Assembly: GCA_030037185.1 (NCBI GenBank) | Contig: JASHRR010000284.1 | Location: 1 to 25,448, forward strand | From: Xanthobacteraceae bacterium | Lineage (GTDB): Bacteria > Pseudomonadota > Alphaproteobacteria > Rhizobiales > Xanthobacteraceae | DNA length: 25,448 nt | Direction: 5' to 3' | Shown: positions 16,113-24,015 of the stretch, piece after piece | How positions within the stretch are numbered: the stretch's first letter is position 1 | Layout of the letters: the number at the start of each line of letters is the position of its first letter | Notes under the pieces: model-generated | Database searches by the model: none | What the model was told of the DNA's origin: nothing | Seen by the model: the letters and a program-made list of their open reading frames with translations, nothing else | Program-made: the position numbers and the translations under genes

Positions 16113-17206
16113 AGCTCGTGGTGTTCGGTCTTACGATCAGCTCATCATGGGGCAATGGCCATGCCACCCTGTGGCGCGGTCTGTGCCGCGCGCTCGATCG
16201 CAAGGGCCATCGGCTCGTATTCTATGAGCGCGACACACCCTATTACGCCGGCGCGCGCGACTTGAGGGAGATCCCGGGCGGGGAGCTCGTCCTCTATCAG
16301 GATTGGGCCGAGGTGCGAGGGCGGGCGGAGCGCGATGTCGCGGACGCTGATCTCGCTTTGGTGAGTTCGTACTGTCCCGATGGCATCGCGGCAACCGAGC
16401 TGGTGCTGTCGGGGCGCGCGATGACGGCGTTCTATGATCTCGACACGCCGGTAACGCTCGGTCGCCTGCAGCGCGGCGAGCCGTTGTCCTATGTGGGGCC
16501 GGCCGGGTTATCCGGCTTCGATCTCGTCTTTACTTATACTGGCGGACGGGCGCTCGAGGCCCTGCGCGACCGGCTGGGCGCGCGGCGCGTGGTTGCGCTC
16601 TACGGACATGTCGATCCCGAGGTCCACCGGCCAGCAGAATTCGCCCCGCACTATGCGGCCGATCTCTCCTATCTGGGCACGTTCGCGGCCGACCGGCAGG
16701 CCGCATTGGAAACCCTGTTCGTCGAGCCGGCGCGACGCCGCCCCGGCCAGCGCTTCCTCATTGGCGGCGCACAATACCCTGATGATTTTCCGTGGTCGCA
16801 CAACACCTGTTTCGTCCGCCACCTGCCGCCCAGCGAGCATCCGGCGTTCTTCTCGTCCTCGCGCCTGACATTGAATGTGACCCGTCGTGACATGGCCGCC
16901 ATGGGGTGGTGTCCGTCCGGACGATTGTTTGAAGCGGCGGCGTGCGGGGCGGCTATCGTATCCGATGTGTGGGAGGGGCTCGAGGCGTTCTTCTCACCCC
17001 AGGAGGAAATCCTATGCGCCCGTGGCGCCGATGACGTCGTATCGGCGCTCGATCTCGAAGGAGCGCAACTGCGGCGCGTCGCGCGCGCGGCACGCGAGCG
17101 TACGCTCGCTCAGCACACCTCCGATCGTCGCGCCGAGGAGCTGTTGCGGGCGATCGGGCAGGGCCCCGCGCCGTCATCGCCCCGGCACGAACTGCAGGAG
17201 GCCTGA
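16109..17206 (+). CDS. CgeB-like glycosyltransferase
   Basis: A 365-residue protein of the CgeB/DUF3880 glycosyltransferase style (GT-B fold). Visible features are the start LVVFGLTISSSWGNGHATLW, FYERDTPYYAGARDL, the TAFYDLDTPVTLGRL strand, ADLSYLGTFAADRQAALETL opening the C-lobe, FFSSSRLTLNVTRRDMAAMG and FEAAACGAAIVSDVWEGLEA, where other GT-B enzymes carry the donor-site EX7E region. ATGA overlap with the phosphatase stop couples the two. Its own end carries the AGGAGG ribosome site of the nucleotidyltransferase. Sugar donor and acceptor are not known; the linked nucleotidyltransferase may make its donor. Confidence 0.82.
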   Translation: MKLVVFGLTISSSWGNGHATLWRGLCRALDRKGHRLVFYERDTPYYAGARDLREIPGGELVLYQDWAEVRGRAERDVADADLALVSSYCPDGIAATELVLSGRAMTAFYDLDTPVTLGRLQRGEPLSYVGPAGLSGFDLVFTYTGGRALEALRDRLGARRVVALYGHVDPEVHRPAEFAPHYAADLSYLGTFAADRQAALETLFVEPARRRPGQRFLIGGAQYPDDFPWSHNTCFVRHLPPSEHPAFFSSSRLTLNVTRRDMAAMGWCPSGRLFEAAACGAAIVSDVWEGLEAFFSPQEEILCARGADDVVSALDLEGAQLRRVARAARERTLAQHTSDRRAEELLRAIGQGPAPSSPRHELQEA

Positions 17207-17207
17207 G

Positions 17208-18023
17208 ATGTGGGGAATCATCCCGGCTGCGGGTCGCGGCAGCCGCATTCAGCCGCTCGCTTTCTCCAAGGAGCTGCTTCCGGTCGGCAGCCGGATCGAC
17301 GGCGGGACGGAGCGCCCATGCGCCGTCAGCGAATATCTGGTCGAACGCATGATTCTCGGCGGTGCCACCAAGATCTGCTTCGTGATCTCGCCCGGCAAGT
17401 CGGACATTCTGAGCTATTACGGGTCGGGCTACGATACCGTCGCATTCGCCTATATGGTTCAGCCGCAGGCGTGCGGTCTTTGCGACGCCGTGTTCCGTGC
17501 AGTCCCGCTCATTGCGCCCGACGAACCGGTGGTGGTGGGCCTTCCCGATACCGTGTGGTTGCCCAAAGGAGCGCTCGCCCAATTGCGCGGCGATCAGCTG
17601 TCGTTCCTGCTGTTTCCGGTGGCGCAGCCGCAATTCTTCGATGCCGTCCTGCTCGACGAGACCAACGCGGTTCGCGAGATCCAGGTGAAGCAGTCCGATG
17701 CCGGCTCGCACTGGATCTGGGGAGCGTTCAAAATGCCGGGTCATATCCTTCACGAGCTTTATCAGCTGTGGAGCCGGCGCCAATATCGCGATCAGTACAT
17801 CGGCACGCTCGTCAACGCCTACCTTGCCGAGGGCGGCCGGGCTGTCGGCGTGAAGGCCGGCACCGCCTATGTGGATGTTGGGACCGTTCACGGCTATCGC
17901 GCTGCGATCAGCCTGTTGGACGAGGCCGCGAACGACGAAGGCTGGCAGTGGGTGCGTTCCGGCGTCGGCGTGGCGCGATCGGCGGCAGCGGTCTTGGCGA
18001 ATAGGGAACCCCAGGCCCAATGA
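17208..18023 (+). CDS. Sugar-1-phosphate nucleotidyltransferase (RmlA-like)
   Basis: A 271-residue NTP-transferase. The signature GXGXRXXP-like loop is PAAGRGSRIQPLAFSKELLP with Arg13 and Lys21. ICFVISPGKSDILSYYGSGY, the metal-site strand VVVGLPDTVWLPKGAL and the C-terminal TAYVDVGTVHGYRAAI follow, as in glucose-1-phosphate thymidylyl/uridylyltransferases. The typical GD of the metal site is replaced by PD (LPDT). The ATG at 17208 has AGGAGG six bases upstream, one base after the previous stop. It activates a sugar phosphate with a nucleotide in the cytoplasm. The sugar could be made by the phosphopentomutase at the end of the operon or by general metabolism. Its stop overlaps the methyltransferase start. 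Confidence 0.85.
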   Translation: MWGIIPAAGRGSRIQPLAFSKELLPVGSRIDGGTERPCAVSEYLVERMILGGATKICFVISPGKSDILSYYGSGYDTVAFAYMVQPQACGLCDAVFRAVPLIAPDEPVVVGLPDTVWLPKGALAQLRGDQLSFLLFPVAQPQFFDAVLLDETNAVREIQVKQSDAGSHWIWGAFKMPGHILHELYQLWSRRQYRDQYIGTLVNAYLAEGGRAVGVKAGTAYVDVGTVHGYRAAISLLDEAANDEGWQWVRSGVGVARSAAAVLANREPQAQ

Positions 18024-18787
18024 TGCGCGGCAAGCTCACTCCCGACGAGATCCGCAGTCGAATCGAGACATTGGGGCCATGGTTCCACAATATGGAGCTG
18101 CATGGCGTCAAGACTGCGCCGACCCATTGCCTCGGCGACTACCCGGCACGCAAGTGGCGGCGTTTCGCGCACGCCATTCCGCGCGATCTGACCGGGCTCA
18201 CGGTCCTCGACATCGGCTGCAATGCAGGATTCTATTCGATTGAGATGAAGCGACGCGGCGCCGCGCATGTGGTTGGGATCGATTGCGACGAGGACTATCT
18301 GGCGCAGGCGCGGTTCGCCGGCGAGGTCAGCGGCTGCGACATCGAATTCCGCCAGCTCTCGGTCTACGACGTCGGCCTGTTGGCCACGCGCTTCGACATC
18401 GTCTTGTTCATGGGCGTACTCTATCATCTGCGCCATCCGTTGCTGGCGCTCGATCTCATTCACGAGCACGTCAGTCGAGACACGCTCGTGTTCCAGTCGA
18501 TGCAGCGAGGTGCCCGCAAGGTGACGAAGCTCAAGAAGGACTATCCGTTCGGCGAGACCGAGCCGTTCAATCGCCCGGAATATCCGAAGCTGCACTTCAT
18601 CGAGCACTGCTACGCCGCCGATCCGACCAACTGGTGGGTGCCGAACCGCGCCTGCAGCGAGGCGATGCTGCGCAGCGCGGGTTTCGCCGTCACCGCTCAT
18701 CCCGAGCCCGAAGTCTACATCTGCCGACATGTCGAGGCGCCACAGGGCGCTGGCGCGGTCTATCCGGCGCGCAAGGGGCACCGATGA
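18020..18787 (+). CDS. SAM-dependent methyltransferase (CmoB/TIGR04290-like)
   Basis: A 255-residue methyltransferase. An N-terminal helix with ETLGPWFHNMELHGVKT precedes the SAM-binding TVLDIGCNAGFYSIEMKRRG (glycine loop at 66-70) and the HVVGIDCDEDYLAQAR acidic strand. FDIVLFMGVLYHLRHPLLAL and the C-terminal VPNRACSEAMLRSAGF follow. The layout resembles CmoB-type enzymes and the TIGR04290 group that I associate with this kind of gene cluster; I cannot verify that membership here. The ATG overlaps the upstream TGA and its own TGA overlaps the next ATG. It presumably methylates the sugar or inositol product of the locus, since the tRNA role of CmoB is unlikely in this setting. Confidence 0.82.
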   Translation: MMRGKLTPDEIRSRIETLGPWFHNMELHGVKTAPTHCLGDYPARKWRRFAHAIPRDLTGLTVLDIGCNAGFYSIEMKRRGAAHVVGIDCDEDYLAQARFAGEVSGCDIEFRQLSVYDVGLLATRFDIVLFMGVLYHLRHPLLALDLIHEHVSRDTLVFQSMQRGARKVTKLKKDYPFGETEPFNRPEYPKLHFIEHCYAADPTNWWVPNRACSEAMLRSAGFAVTAHPEPEVYICRHVEAPQGAGAVYPARKGHR

Positions 18788-19710
18788 TCGAAGCCGTGAT
18801 GCTGTGGAACGAGCCCAACAACAAATCCCATTGGGATCCGCAGATCGATCCTGATTGGAATCTCTACGCCCGGATGGTGCGCGCGGCCGGCGCGGCGATC
18901 GCCGCCGAGAACCCCGCCATGCCGCGCCTGCTGGGCGGGATCTCGCCGATTGACCCGTCGTTTGTCCTCAACATGGCGAGCAAAGGCGCGCTTGAGCATA
19001 TCGACGTGGTGGCCGTGCACGGCTTCCCGCTCGACTGGAATCTGTGGCAGATCGACGAATGGCCGGCGAAGCTCGACGCCATTCGTGCGGTCACCCGTCT
19101 GCCGGTTTGGGTCACCGAAGTCGGCGTGTCGAGCTTCGGGGCCGAGGAGGTGCAGGCCTGGGGTCTCGATCGCACCGCCGAGCTCCTGGTGGGCCGCACA
19201 GCGCGTATCCACTGGTACAGCCTCTATGATTTGCCGCGCACCTGGCCGGCAACGACGCGCCACCGCGAAGCCGAGGGCTCGGCCTATTACCGGCACTTCG
19301 CCATGGGCTTGTTGCGCGAGGACGGGACCCCCAAGCTCGCGCTCGCGCGCTTTGGCGACAAGACGCCGCAAATCGGGCTGTGCCAATGGTTCCATTTCGA
19401 GGACCATCGTCTCGATGACGCCGTTCGATGGATGAAGCGCCTGGGGGTGAGATATCTTCGCACCGGGTTATCCTGGGCCGACAGTTGCCGCCCCGATGCC
19501 CTGGCCTGGTTCGACCGGCAAATGGATGCGCTGGCGGATTTCGCGGTCACTGTGACGTTTTGCTTCACGCCGGAGCATCGCGGGATCGCCCCACATCACA
19601 CCAGCGCGCCGCAGGTGATGGACGAATATGCGCAGTTCTGTGCCGCCATGGTACGCCGCTATGCGTCGAGGACCGTTCCGCGGGATCATCCGTTGATGGC
19701 CGTGAGCTGA
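18784..19710 (+). CDS. Clan-A glycoside-hydrolase-like protein, apparently circularly permuted
   Basis: A 308-residue protein with GH39/GH5-like (clan A) features in the wrong order. The acid/base motif [13 protein letters not shown] (Glu10) lies at the very N-terminus, where normal enzymes have it after about 100-150 residues of beta strands 1-3. The nucleophile motif [10 protein letters not shown] (Glu112) follows, then strands 6-8 ([24 protein letters not shown] to residue 190). Residues 195-294 then read like the missing first strands: [40 protein letters not shown] and [14 protein letters not shown], the last of which normally leads straight into NEPN. There is no signal peptide, so a cytoplasmic role (trimming or transglycosylation of an intermediate) is likely. 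The ATG overlaps the upstream stop. Both catalytic glutamates are present. Confidence 0.72.
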   Translation: MIEAVMLWNEPNNKSHWDPQIDPDWNLYARMVRAAGAAIAAENPAMPRLLGGISPIDPSFVLNMASKGALEHIDVVAVHGFPLDWNLWQIDEWPAKLDAIRAVTRLPVWVTEVGVSSFGAEEVQAWGLDRTAELLVGRTARIHWYSLYDLPRTWPATTRHREAEGSAYYRHFAMGLLREDGTPKLALARFGDKTPQIGLCQWFHFEDHRLDDAVRWMKRLGVRYLRTGLSWADSCRPDALAWFDRQMDALADFAVTVTFCFTPEHRGIAPHHTSAPQVMDEYAQFCAAMVRRYASRTVPRDHPLMAVS

Positions 19711-19721
19711 GGCGGCTCTTA

Positions 19722-20933
19722 ATGGCACGCGCGTTGATCCTCGTTCTCGACTCAGTTGGGATCGGTGGAGCGCCTGACGCGGCACACTACTGCGATCTCG
19801 GCGCCAATACGGTGGGTCATATTGCGGACGCATGCGCGCGCGCAGAGGCCGACAACTCCCGCCGCGCCGGCCCGCTTTGCTTGCCAAACCTGGTTCGGCT
19901 GGGGCTGGGCGAAGCCTGCGCGCTGGCGAGCGGACGGATACCGCCGGGTCTCGACAGTCAAGAACGGCGCCGCACGCGCGCCGGGTGCGCCAAACAGATC
20001 TCGAGGGGAAAAGACACGCCGTCGGGGCACTGGGAGATCGCCGGGGTGCCGGTGTTGTTCGATTGGGGCTACTTCCCGCGCACGCGCCCGTGCTTTCCGG
20101 CTGAGCTCATCGCCGACTTGTGCCGGCAGGCCGATCTTGCCGGAATCCTCGGCGGCATCCACGCATCCGGAACACAAATCATTGCCGAGCTCGGTGAAGA
20201 GCACATGCGTTCGGGGTGGCCGATCTGTTACACCTCCGCGGACAGCGTGTTTCAGATCGCCGCGCACGAACAGAGCTTCGGGCTCGTCCGGCTCTATGAG
20301 GTGTGTCGCGTGGCCCGCAAGCTCGTCGATCCCCCGCGGATCGGGCGGGTGATCGCGCGGCCCTTTGTCGGCAGCTCACGCGCGGATTTCGTGCGAACCG
20401 GCAACCGCCGCGACTATGCGACACCGCCGCCGTCACCGACCGTGCTCGACGTGGCGAGCCGGTTGGATCGGGACGTGGTGTCCGTTGGCAAGATCGACGA
20501 CATCTTCGCCCATTCGGGAACCGGCCGGGTCATGAAGGCGAACGGCAACGCGCAATTGTTCGATCGAACTCTCGAAGGGCTGCAGGGTCTCGCCGATGGC
20601 GGGCTGCTGTTTGCCAACTTCATCGATTTCGACACGCTCTACGGGCACCGGCGCGATGTCGCCGGATATGCGGCGGCGCTCGAAGAGTTCGATCGCCGCC
20701 TGCCGGAGCTCGAAGAGATCATGGGCGAGGACGACCTCGCGATCATTACCGCGGACCACGGATGCGATCCGACCTGGAGCGGAACGGATCACACGCGCGA
20801 GCAGGTCCCGATCCTGGCCATCGGTCGGGTGGACGACGGCCCGATCGGCGAACGTGCGACCTTTTCCGACATCGCGGCGACCGTCGCCCGGCATCTCGAT
20901 CTTCCGCTGCCGCGATCCGGCACGCCATTCTGA
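19722..20933 (+). CDS. deoB: Phosphopentomutase
   Basis: A 403-residue alkaline-phosphatase-superfamily mutase interconverting pentose 1- and 5-phosphates. Metal and catalytic motifs are in place: [14 protein letters not shown] (Asp10), [25 protein letters not shown] with Ser101 where many DeoB proteins have the phospho-accepting Thr, [13 protein letters not shown], the [15 protein letters not shown] cap region and [20 protein letters not shown]. Length is normal. The ATG at 19722 has GAGG nine bases upstream and follows the previous gene by 11 bases, so it is the last gene of the operon. DeoB usually sits with nucleoside catabolic genes; none are here, so it may supply pentose 1-phosphate to the nucleotidyltransferase of the same operon. 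Confidence 0.93.
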   Translation: MARALILVLDSVGIGGAPDAAHYCDLGANTVGHIADACARAEADNSRRAGPLCLPNLVRLGLGEACALASGRIPPGLDSQERRRTRAGCAKQISRGKDTPSGHWEIAGVPVLFDWGYFPRTRPCFPAELIADLCRQADLAGILGGIHASGTQIIAELGEEHMRSGWPICYTSADSVFQIAAHEQSFGLVRLYEVCRVARKLVDPPRIGRVIARPFVGSSRADFVRTGNRRDYATPPPSPTVLDVASRLDRDVVSVGKIDDIFAHSGTGRVMKANGNAQLFDRTLEGLQGLADGGLLFANFIDFDTLYGHRRDVAGYAAALEEFDRRLPELEEIMGEDDLAIITADHGCDPTWSGTDHTREQVPILAIGRVDDGPIGERATFSDIAATVARHLDLPLPRSGTPF

Positions 20934-21118
20934 AACACGCCGCGCGAGATCGCAAATCGCATCGACCTCATGGGTGCGCCGACGGCTGTTGCCCAGTTGG
21001 ATTGAACGGCCAGATTGGCGGCGCTCGGCGATGATGTTGCCACGCATTGGGCTTGCCCGCCTGCCACCACACGCTGCCGCTGGCGTTGGCTGGGTGAGGG
21101 AAAGCAGTTTCACGCTGT

Positions 21119-21145
21119 ATGACATTATACATTATTCAATGTCAT
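21119..21145. promoter_or_regulatory. 8 bp inverted repeat, candidate operator
   Basis: ATGACATT (21119-21126) and AATGTCAT (21138-21145) are perfect inverted copies around an 11-base A/T-rich spacer. Total span 27 bases, size and symmetry as expected for a dimeric regulator site. It is about 260 bases upstream of the next start codon, and no T-run marks it as a terminator. Confidence 0.4.
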
Positions 21146-21263
21146 GAATACAATAAACGCACCGCACCGTCGGCGTCACGCGTTCGTCTGCAAGGAACGG
21201 CGAGCCCGGCGCGACCGGCTTATCGTTGTTACCGTAGAAGGCGACACGACTTTTCCGCCTATC

Positions 21264-21291
21264 TTCGCCGTTCTTTTGATCAGCTTATACT
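21264..21291 (+). promoter_or_regulatory. Possible sigma-70-type promoter
   Basis: TATACT at 21286-21291 is a near-consensus -10 box, rare in this GC-rich window. TTCGCC at 21264-21269, 16 bases upstream, is a weak -35. It would give a leader of about 105 bases for the gene starting at 21403. The call rests mainly on the -10 box. Confidence 0.3.
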
Positions 21292-21402
21292 GTGGCACGG
21301 TTGGTCATACAGTCATGTTCCAGCCATGTTACGCTGGCAAATTACCGACTACGTAAAGCTAAAGATTATTGGCGGCCATGATGGCAAATGCGGGAGCTGC
21401 AT

Positions 21403-24015
21403 ATGCCTAATATCTTTGGGTCCGTTTTTCATGCTATTTCAAGTGGCGTCAAACACCTCGAACATGGTGCAGACGACGTCAAGAAGGATGTTGCCAAGGA
21501 TTTTGGAAGTGCGTTGCATGCCGCGCGATCGGGCTTGCATACTGCCGAGAATTTCGGGGATGACATCAAGAATGACGCTGTCAAGGACTGGGATGACGTC
21601 AAGAATGACGGTGTCAACGCCTGGGATGACGTCAAGAATGGCGCTGTCACGGGCTGGGATGACGTCAAGAATGGCGCTGTCAAGGGCTGGGATGACGTCA
21701 AGAATGGCGCTGTTAAGGGCTGGGATGACGTCAAGAAGGACGCTGTCAACGATTGGGATACCGTCAAGAAGGACGCCGTCAACGATTGGGATACCGTCAA
21801 GAAGGACGCCGTCAACGATTGGGATACTGTCAAGAAGGACGCCGTCAACGATTGGAATACGGTCAAGAAGGACGCTGTCAACGATTGGAATACGGTCAAG
21901 AAGGGCGCTGTCAAGGGGTGGGATACCGTCAAGAAGGACGCTGTCAAGGGGTGGGATACCGTCAAGAAGGACGCTGTCAAGGGGTGGGATACCGTCAACA
22001 AGGACGCTGTCAACGCCTGGGATACGGCGACAGGATTTCTCGACGGCAGGAGCGAGGACGCGCTTTTAGACCGCTCGGTCAACGAACTGCATTACAACGG
22101 CGACCAAACCACTCTTAACCTGAGTGCCAGCGGGCAGTTTTCGATTCCGGAGGGAGCTCAGGCGGAGGGTGCAGATTCTATTACAATCAAACAAGTCGGT
22201 GGGCGAAACCCACCGGGGACGTCTGGGCAGAGCAAACCGCTAACCTATCAAGTCACGCTGACTGAAATGCAGCAGGGCGGCGTCAATTTTACGCCCAGCG
22301 GCAGCTTGGGGCAACAAATCAACGGGGAACAAATCAGGGGGTATGCGGGAGCCCAGGTCAACCTCGGCTTCACTAACACAGCCACAGTGACGGTCGACAA
22401 CAAGCAGGACGCGGAGAGGGTTGCCAAGACTCTAGCGCGAGTTTTGGCATCAAACACCATTGCCGAGGGTGTCGAGGAGCCACTAACAACGCCGGTACCC
22501 GATATCCTCCATAATCCGATCGTGGGATCGATCGAAGGACATAGCGACTTGATCCAGCGCGGGGTTCAGGATTTGTTGTCTCTGACACACATCGACCGCA
22601 TCAACGGCTCGGATCTCAACTTTCTCAAGACCCATTTGACGAGCTATTCTACGACGCTCACGTTGGATGGAAATCTCCAGGGCAACGCATCTCTAACGTT
22701 TGCCAAACTCAGCCAGATTCCCGGCTTGAGCAAGATTCCCGGCCTCAACGCACTTGATTTGAATGCCAGTATTACCCTCAAGGGCGACGACGCGGTGAGT
22801 TTGACTCGCACGATTACGCTGGCGACGCCTAGCAAGCCGGCAACCCATGGCAAGCCGGCAACGCCTGGCAAGCCGGCAACCGTGGCCTATACGCTCGCCA
22901 ACCAGGCAACGGGGACGATAAGCGGTGGGCTGAGAGTAGGTGCCAAACTGCCGTTCCTTCCTGACTCGCTCCCGAACGCTAAGTTGTCGGTCCAGCCTTT
23001 GAGAGTAACAGCCATCGGCGGCCAGTACACTGCTGGTCTGCTTAACAGCGTGACCGCAACGTATAATCTGTCGCCGCAGGACCTTGGCGATCCGGAGCTG
23101 GCTCTGACCCGCGAGGACCGTTGGGACAAACCCGACGAGCTCTCAGCGACCTCCCAACGACAGTTTAATGTGTCTGAGTACGGAGCTATACCCGGTCCGG
23201 ACAGCCGCCAGTATACCTACACCGACACCGCCACCATTGTTGATCCTGAAAAATTTGGCGATCGAGCGGTTGCGGGCTTCCTCTGGGCCGACGAGTTCGA
23301 CGAGCGGGGAGCGATACTCTCGGACGAAAAACGGCTTGGCCCCGATGCGACCGCGACCGCCACCAACACGGTCTCCACTCTCAGCGTCGCGCCCACCAAG
23401 ATAGCCCTCGATCCGAGCATTCAGCTCAGCGAGGACGTCAGGGTCTGGTTGGGTGTCAACGCGAATGTCACCACCGATGACATTGATTCGAGCCAAACCA
23501 CAACATATGCGCAGATGCCGCACGTTCCGCAGCGGCGTCCGGCACCGCAACCGGCGGGACCGCACGGCCAATATGTCGTGACTCCGCTGGACGGCCTCAA
23601 CATTCGTGACGCTCCGTCGACCAGCGCGGCCAAGGAGGGCGCTATTTTCAGCGGCAGTTTCGTCCATGCGACCGGTAAGACCAGCACCGATGCCTCTGGT
23701 AACACCTGGTTCCAGGTGAGCGGGACGGACATGAATGATGATCCCGTCGAGGGCTGGGTCGAAGCACGCTACCTTGCCCAGCATCCGCAAGGCGCGCTGC
23801 GTGGCACCGGACGCATCGAGCCGTCTCAGGGGCCACCTGCCTATCGGCCTGTGGTTGTTCAGCCGGGTGAGACCGTCTTTGGAATCGCTCAGGAAAACGG
23901 TGTCCCGGTCTCGGCCCTTGAGAACAGCAACCGTCAACACATCATCGATCCGAACCTGATCTTTCCCGGTGACGTGATTTATGTGCCGACGGGTGAGCCG
24001 CCGCGTGGCGCCTGA
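21403..24015 (+). CDS. 870-residue protein: Trp-hendecad repeat array, unknown beta-rich middle, SH3b and LysM domains
   Basis: The ATG at 21403 has GGAG six bases upstream. Residues 1-50 are a helical head (NIFGSVFHAISSGVKHLEHG) without a signal peptide. Residues 63-206 hold 13 perfect 11-residue repeats of the type W-D-T-V-K-K-D-A-V-N-D, each with one Trp, predicted as a long amphipathic helix or right-handed coiled coil, in the manner of LEA or apolipoprotein 11-mers. Residues about 211-720 are Thr/Asn/Gly-rich and probably beta-structured; I recognise no domain. A Pro-rich linker with three K-P-A-T units lies at 477-493. Residues 722-793 form an SH3b domain (TPLDGLNIRDAPSTSAA, GWVEARYL). 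Residues 816-864 form a LysM domain (VVVQPGETVFGIAQENGV, DPNLIFPGDVIYVPTG). SH3b plus LysM implies peptidoglycan contact, so export without a classical signal, or release by another route, must be assumed. It stands alone, with composition unlike its neighbours. Confidence 0.85.
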   Translation: MPNIFGSVFHAISSGVKHLEHGADDVKKDVAKDFGSALHAARSGLHTAENFGDDIKNDAVKDWDDVKNDGVNAWDDVKNGAVTGWDDVKNGAVKGWDDVKNGAVKGWDDVKKDAVNDWDTVKKDAVNDWDTVKKDAVNDWDTVKKDAVNDWNTVKKDAVNDWNTVKKGAVKGWDTVKKDAVKGWDTVKKDAVKGWDTVNKDAVNAWDTATGFLDGRSEDALLDRSVNELHYNGDQTTLNLSASGQFSIPEGAQAEGADSITIKQVGGRNPPGTSGQSKPLTYQVTLTEMQQGGVNFTPSGSLGQQINGEQIRGYAGAQVNLGFTNTATVTVDNKQDAERVAKTLARVLASNTIAEGVEEPLTTPVPDILHNPIVGSIEGHSDLIQRGVQDLLSLTHIDRINGSDLNFLKTHLTSYSTTLTLDGNLQGNASLTFAKLSQIPGLSKIPGLNALDLNASITLKGDDAVSLTRTITLATPSKPATHGKPATPGKPATVAYTLANQATGTISGGLRVGAKLPFLPDSLPNAKLSVQPLRVTAIGGQYTAGLLNSVTATYNLSPQDLGDPELALTREDRWDKPDELSATSQRQFNVSEYGAIPGPDSRQYTYTDTATIVDPEKFGDRAVAGFLWADEFDERGAILSDEKRLGPDATATATNTVSTLSVAPTKIALDPSIQLSEDVRVWLGVNANVTTDDIDSSQTTTYAQMPHVPQRRPAPQPAGPHGQYVVTPLDGLNIRDAPSTSAAKEGAIFSGSFVHATGKTSTDASGNTWFQVSGTDMNDDPVEGWVEARYLAQHPQGALRGTGRIEPSQGPPAYRPVVVQPGETVFGIAQENGVPVSALENSNRQHIIDPNLIFPGDVIYVPTGEPPRGA
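21589..22020 (+). repeat. 33 bp tandem repeat array (13 units) inside the LysM gene
   Basis: Exact 33-base periodicity from the Trp codon at 21589 to that at 22018, without any indel. Three sequence classes follow in blocks: DDVKNGAVKGW-type units first (21592-21753), then DTVKKDAVNDW-type, then DTVKKDAVKGW-type, ending with a divergent unit. The block order indicates recent local duplications. Weaker copies (DDVKKDVAKDF, DDIKNDAVKDW) precede the array. Because 33 is a multiple of three, all other frames remain open over it too. Confidence 0.95.
22831..22880 (+). repeat. Three 18 bp tandem copies encoding a Pro-rich linker
   Basis: GCAAGCCGGCAAC recurs at 22832-22844, 22850-22862 and 22868-22880, period 18 bases, encoding successive K-P-A-T units with G in between. 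It lies between two beta-rich parts of the protein and looks like a flexible linker made by local duplication. Confidence 0.85.

Larger units (their letters stand above)
20934..21402. other. A/T-richer leader region before the repeat-LysM gene
   Basis: Nearly 0.5 kb without a gene. From about 21110 the composition becomes visibly richer in A and T than the flanking genes. It contains an 8 bp palindrome at 21119-21145 and a possible promoter ending in TATACT at 21286-21291. No clear terminator of the upstream operon is seen between 20934 and 21110. Short frames here lack ribosome sites. Confidence 0.5.

Noticed and set aside
19722..20933. Ser101 in place of Thr in DeoB as evidence of an altered mutase
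   Set aside because: As far as I recall, K-D-T-P-S-G-H-W-E is usual in alphaproteobacterial DeoB, and Ser can accept phosphate in this superfamily.
21589..22020. CRISPR array
   Set aside because: Units are directly adjacent with no unique spacers and encode an in-frame protein repeat.
21429..22082. Minus-strand open frame of Ser/Leu/Thr-rich repeats over the 33 bp array
   Set aside because: A 33-base period keeps every frame open; the plus-strand frame continues into SH3b and LysM domains with a good ribosome site, so the antisense frame is a shadow.
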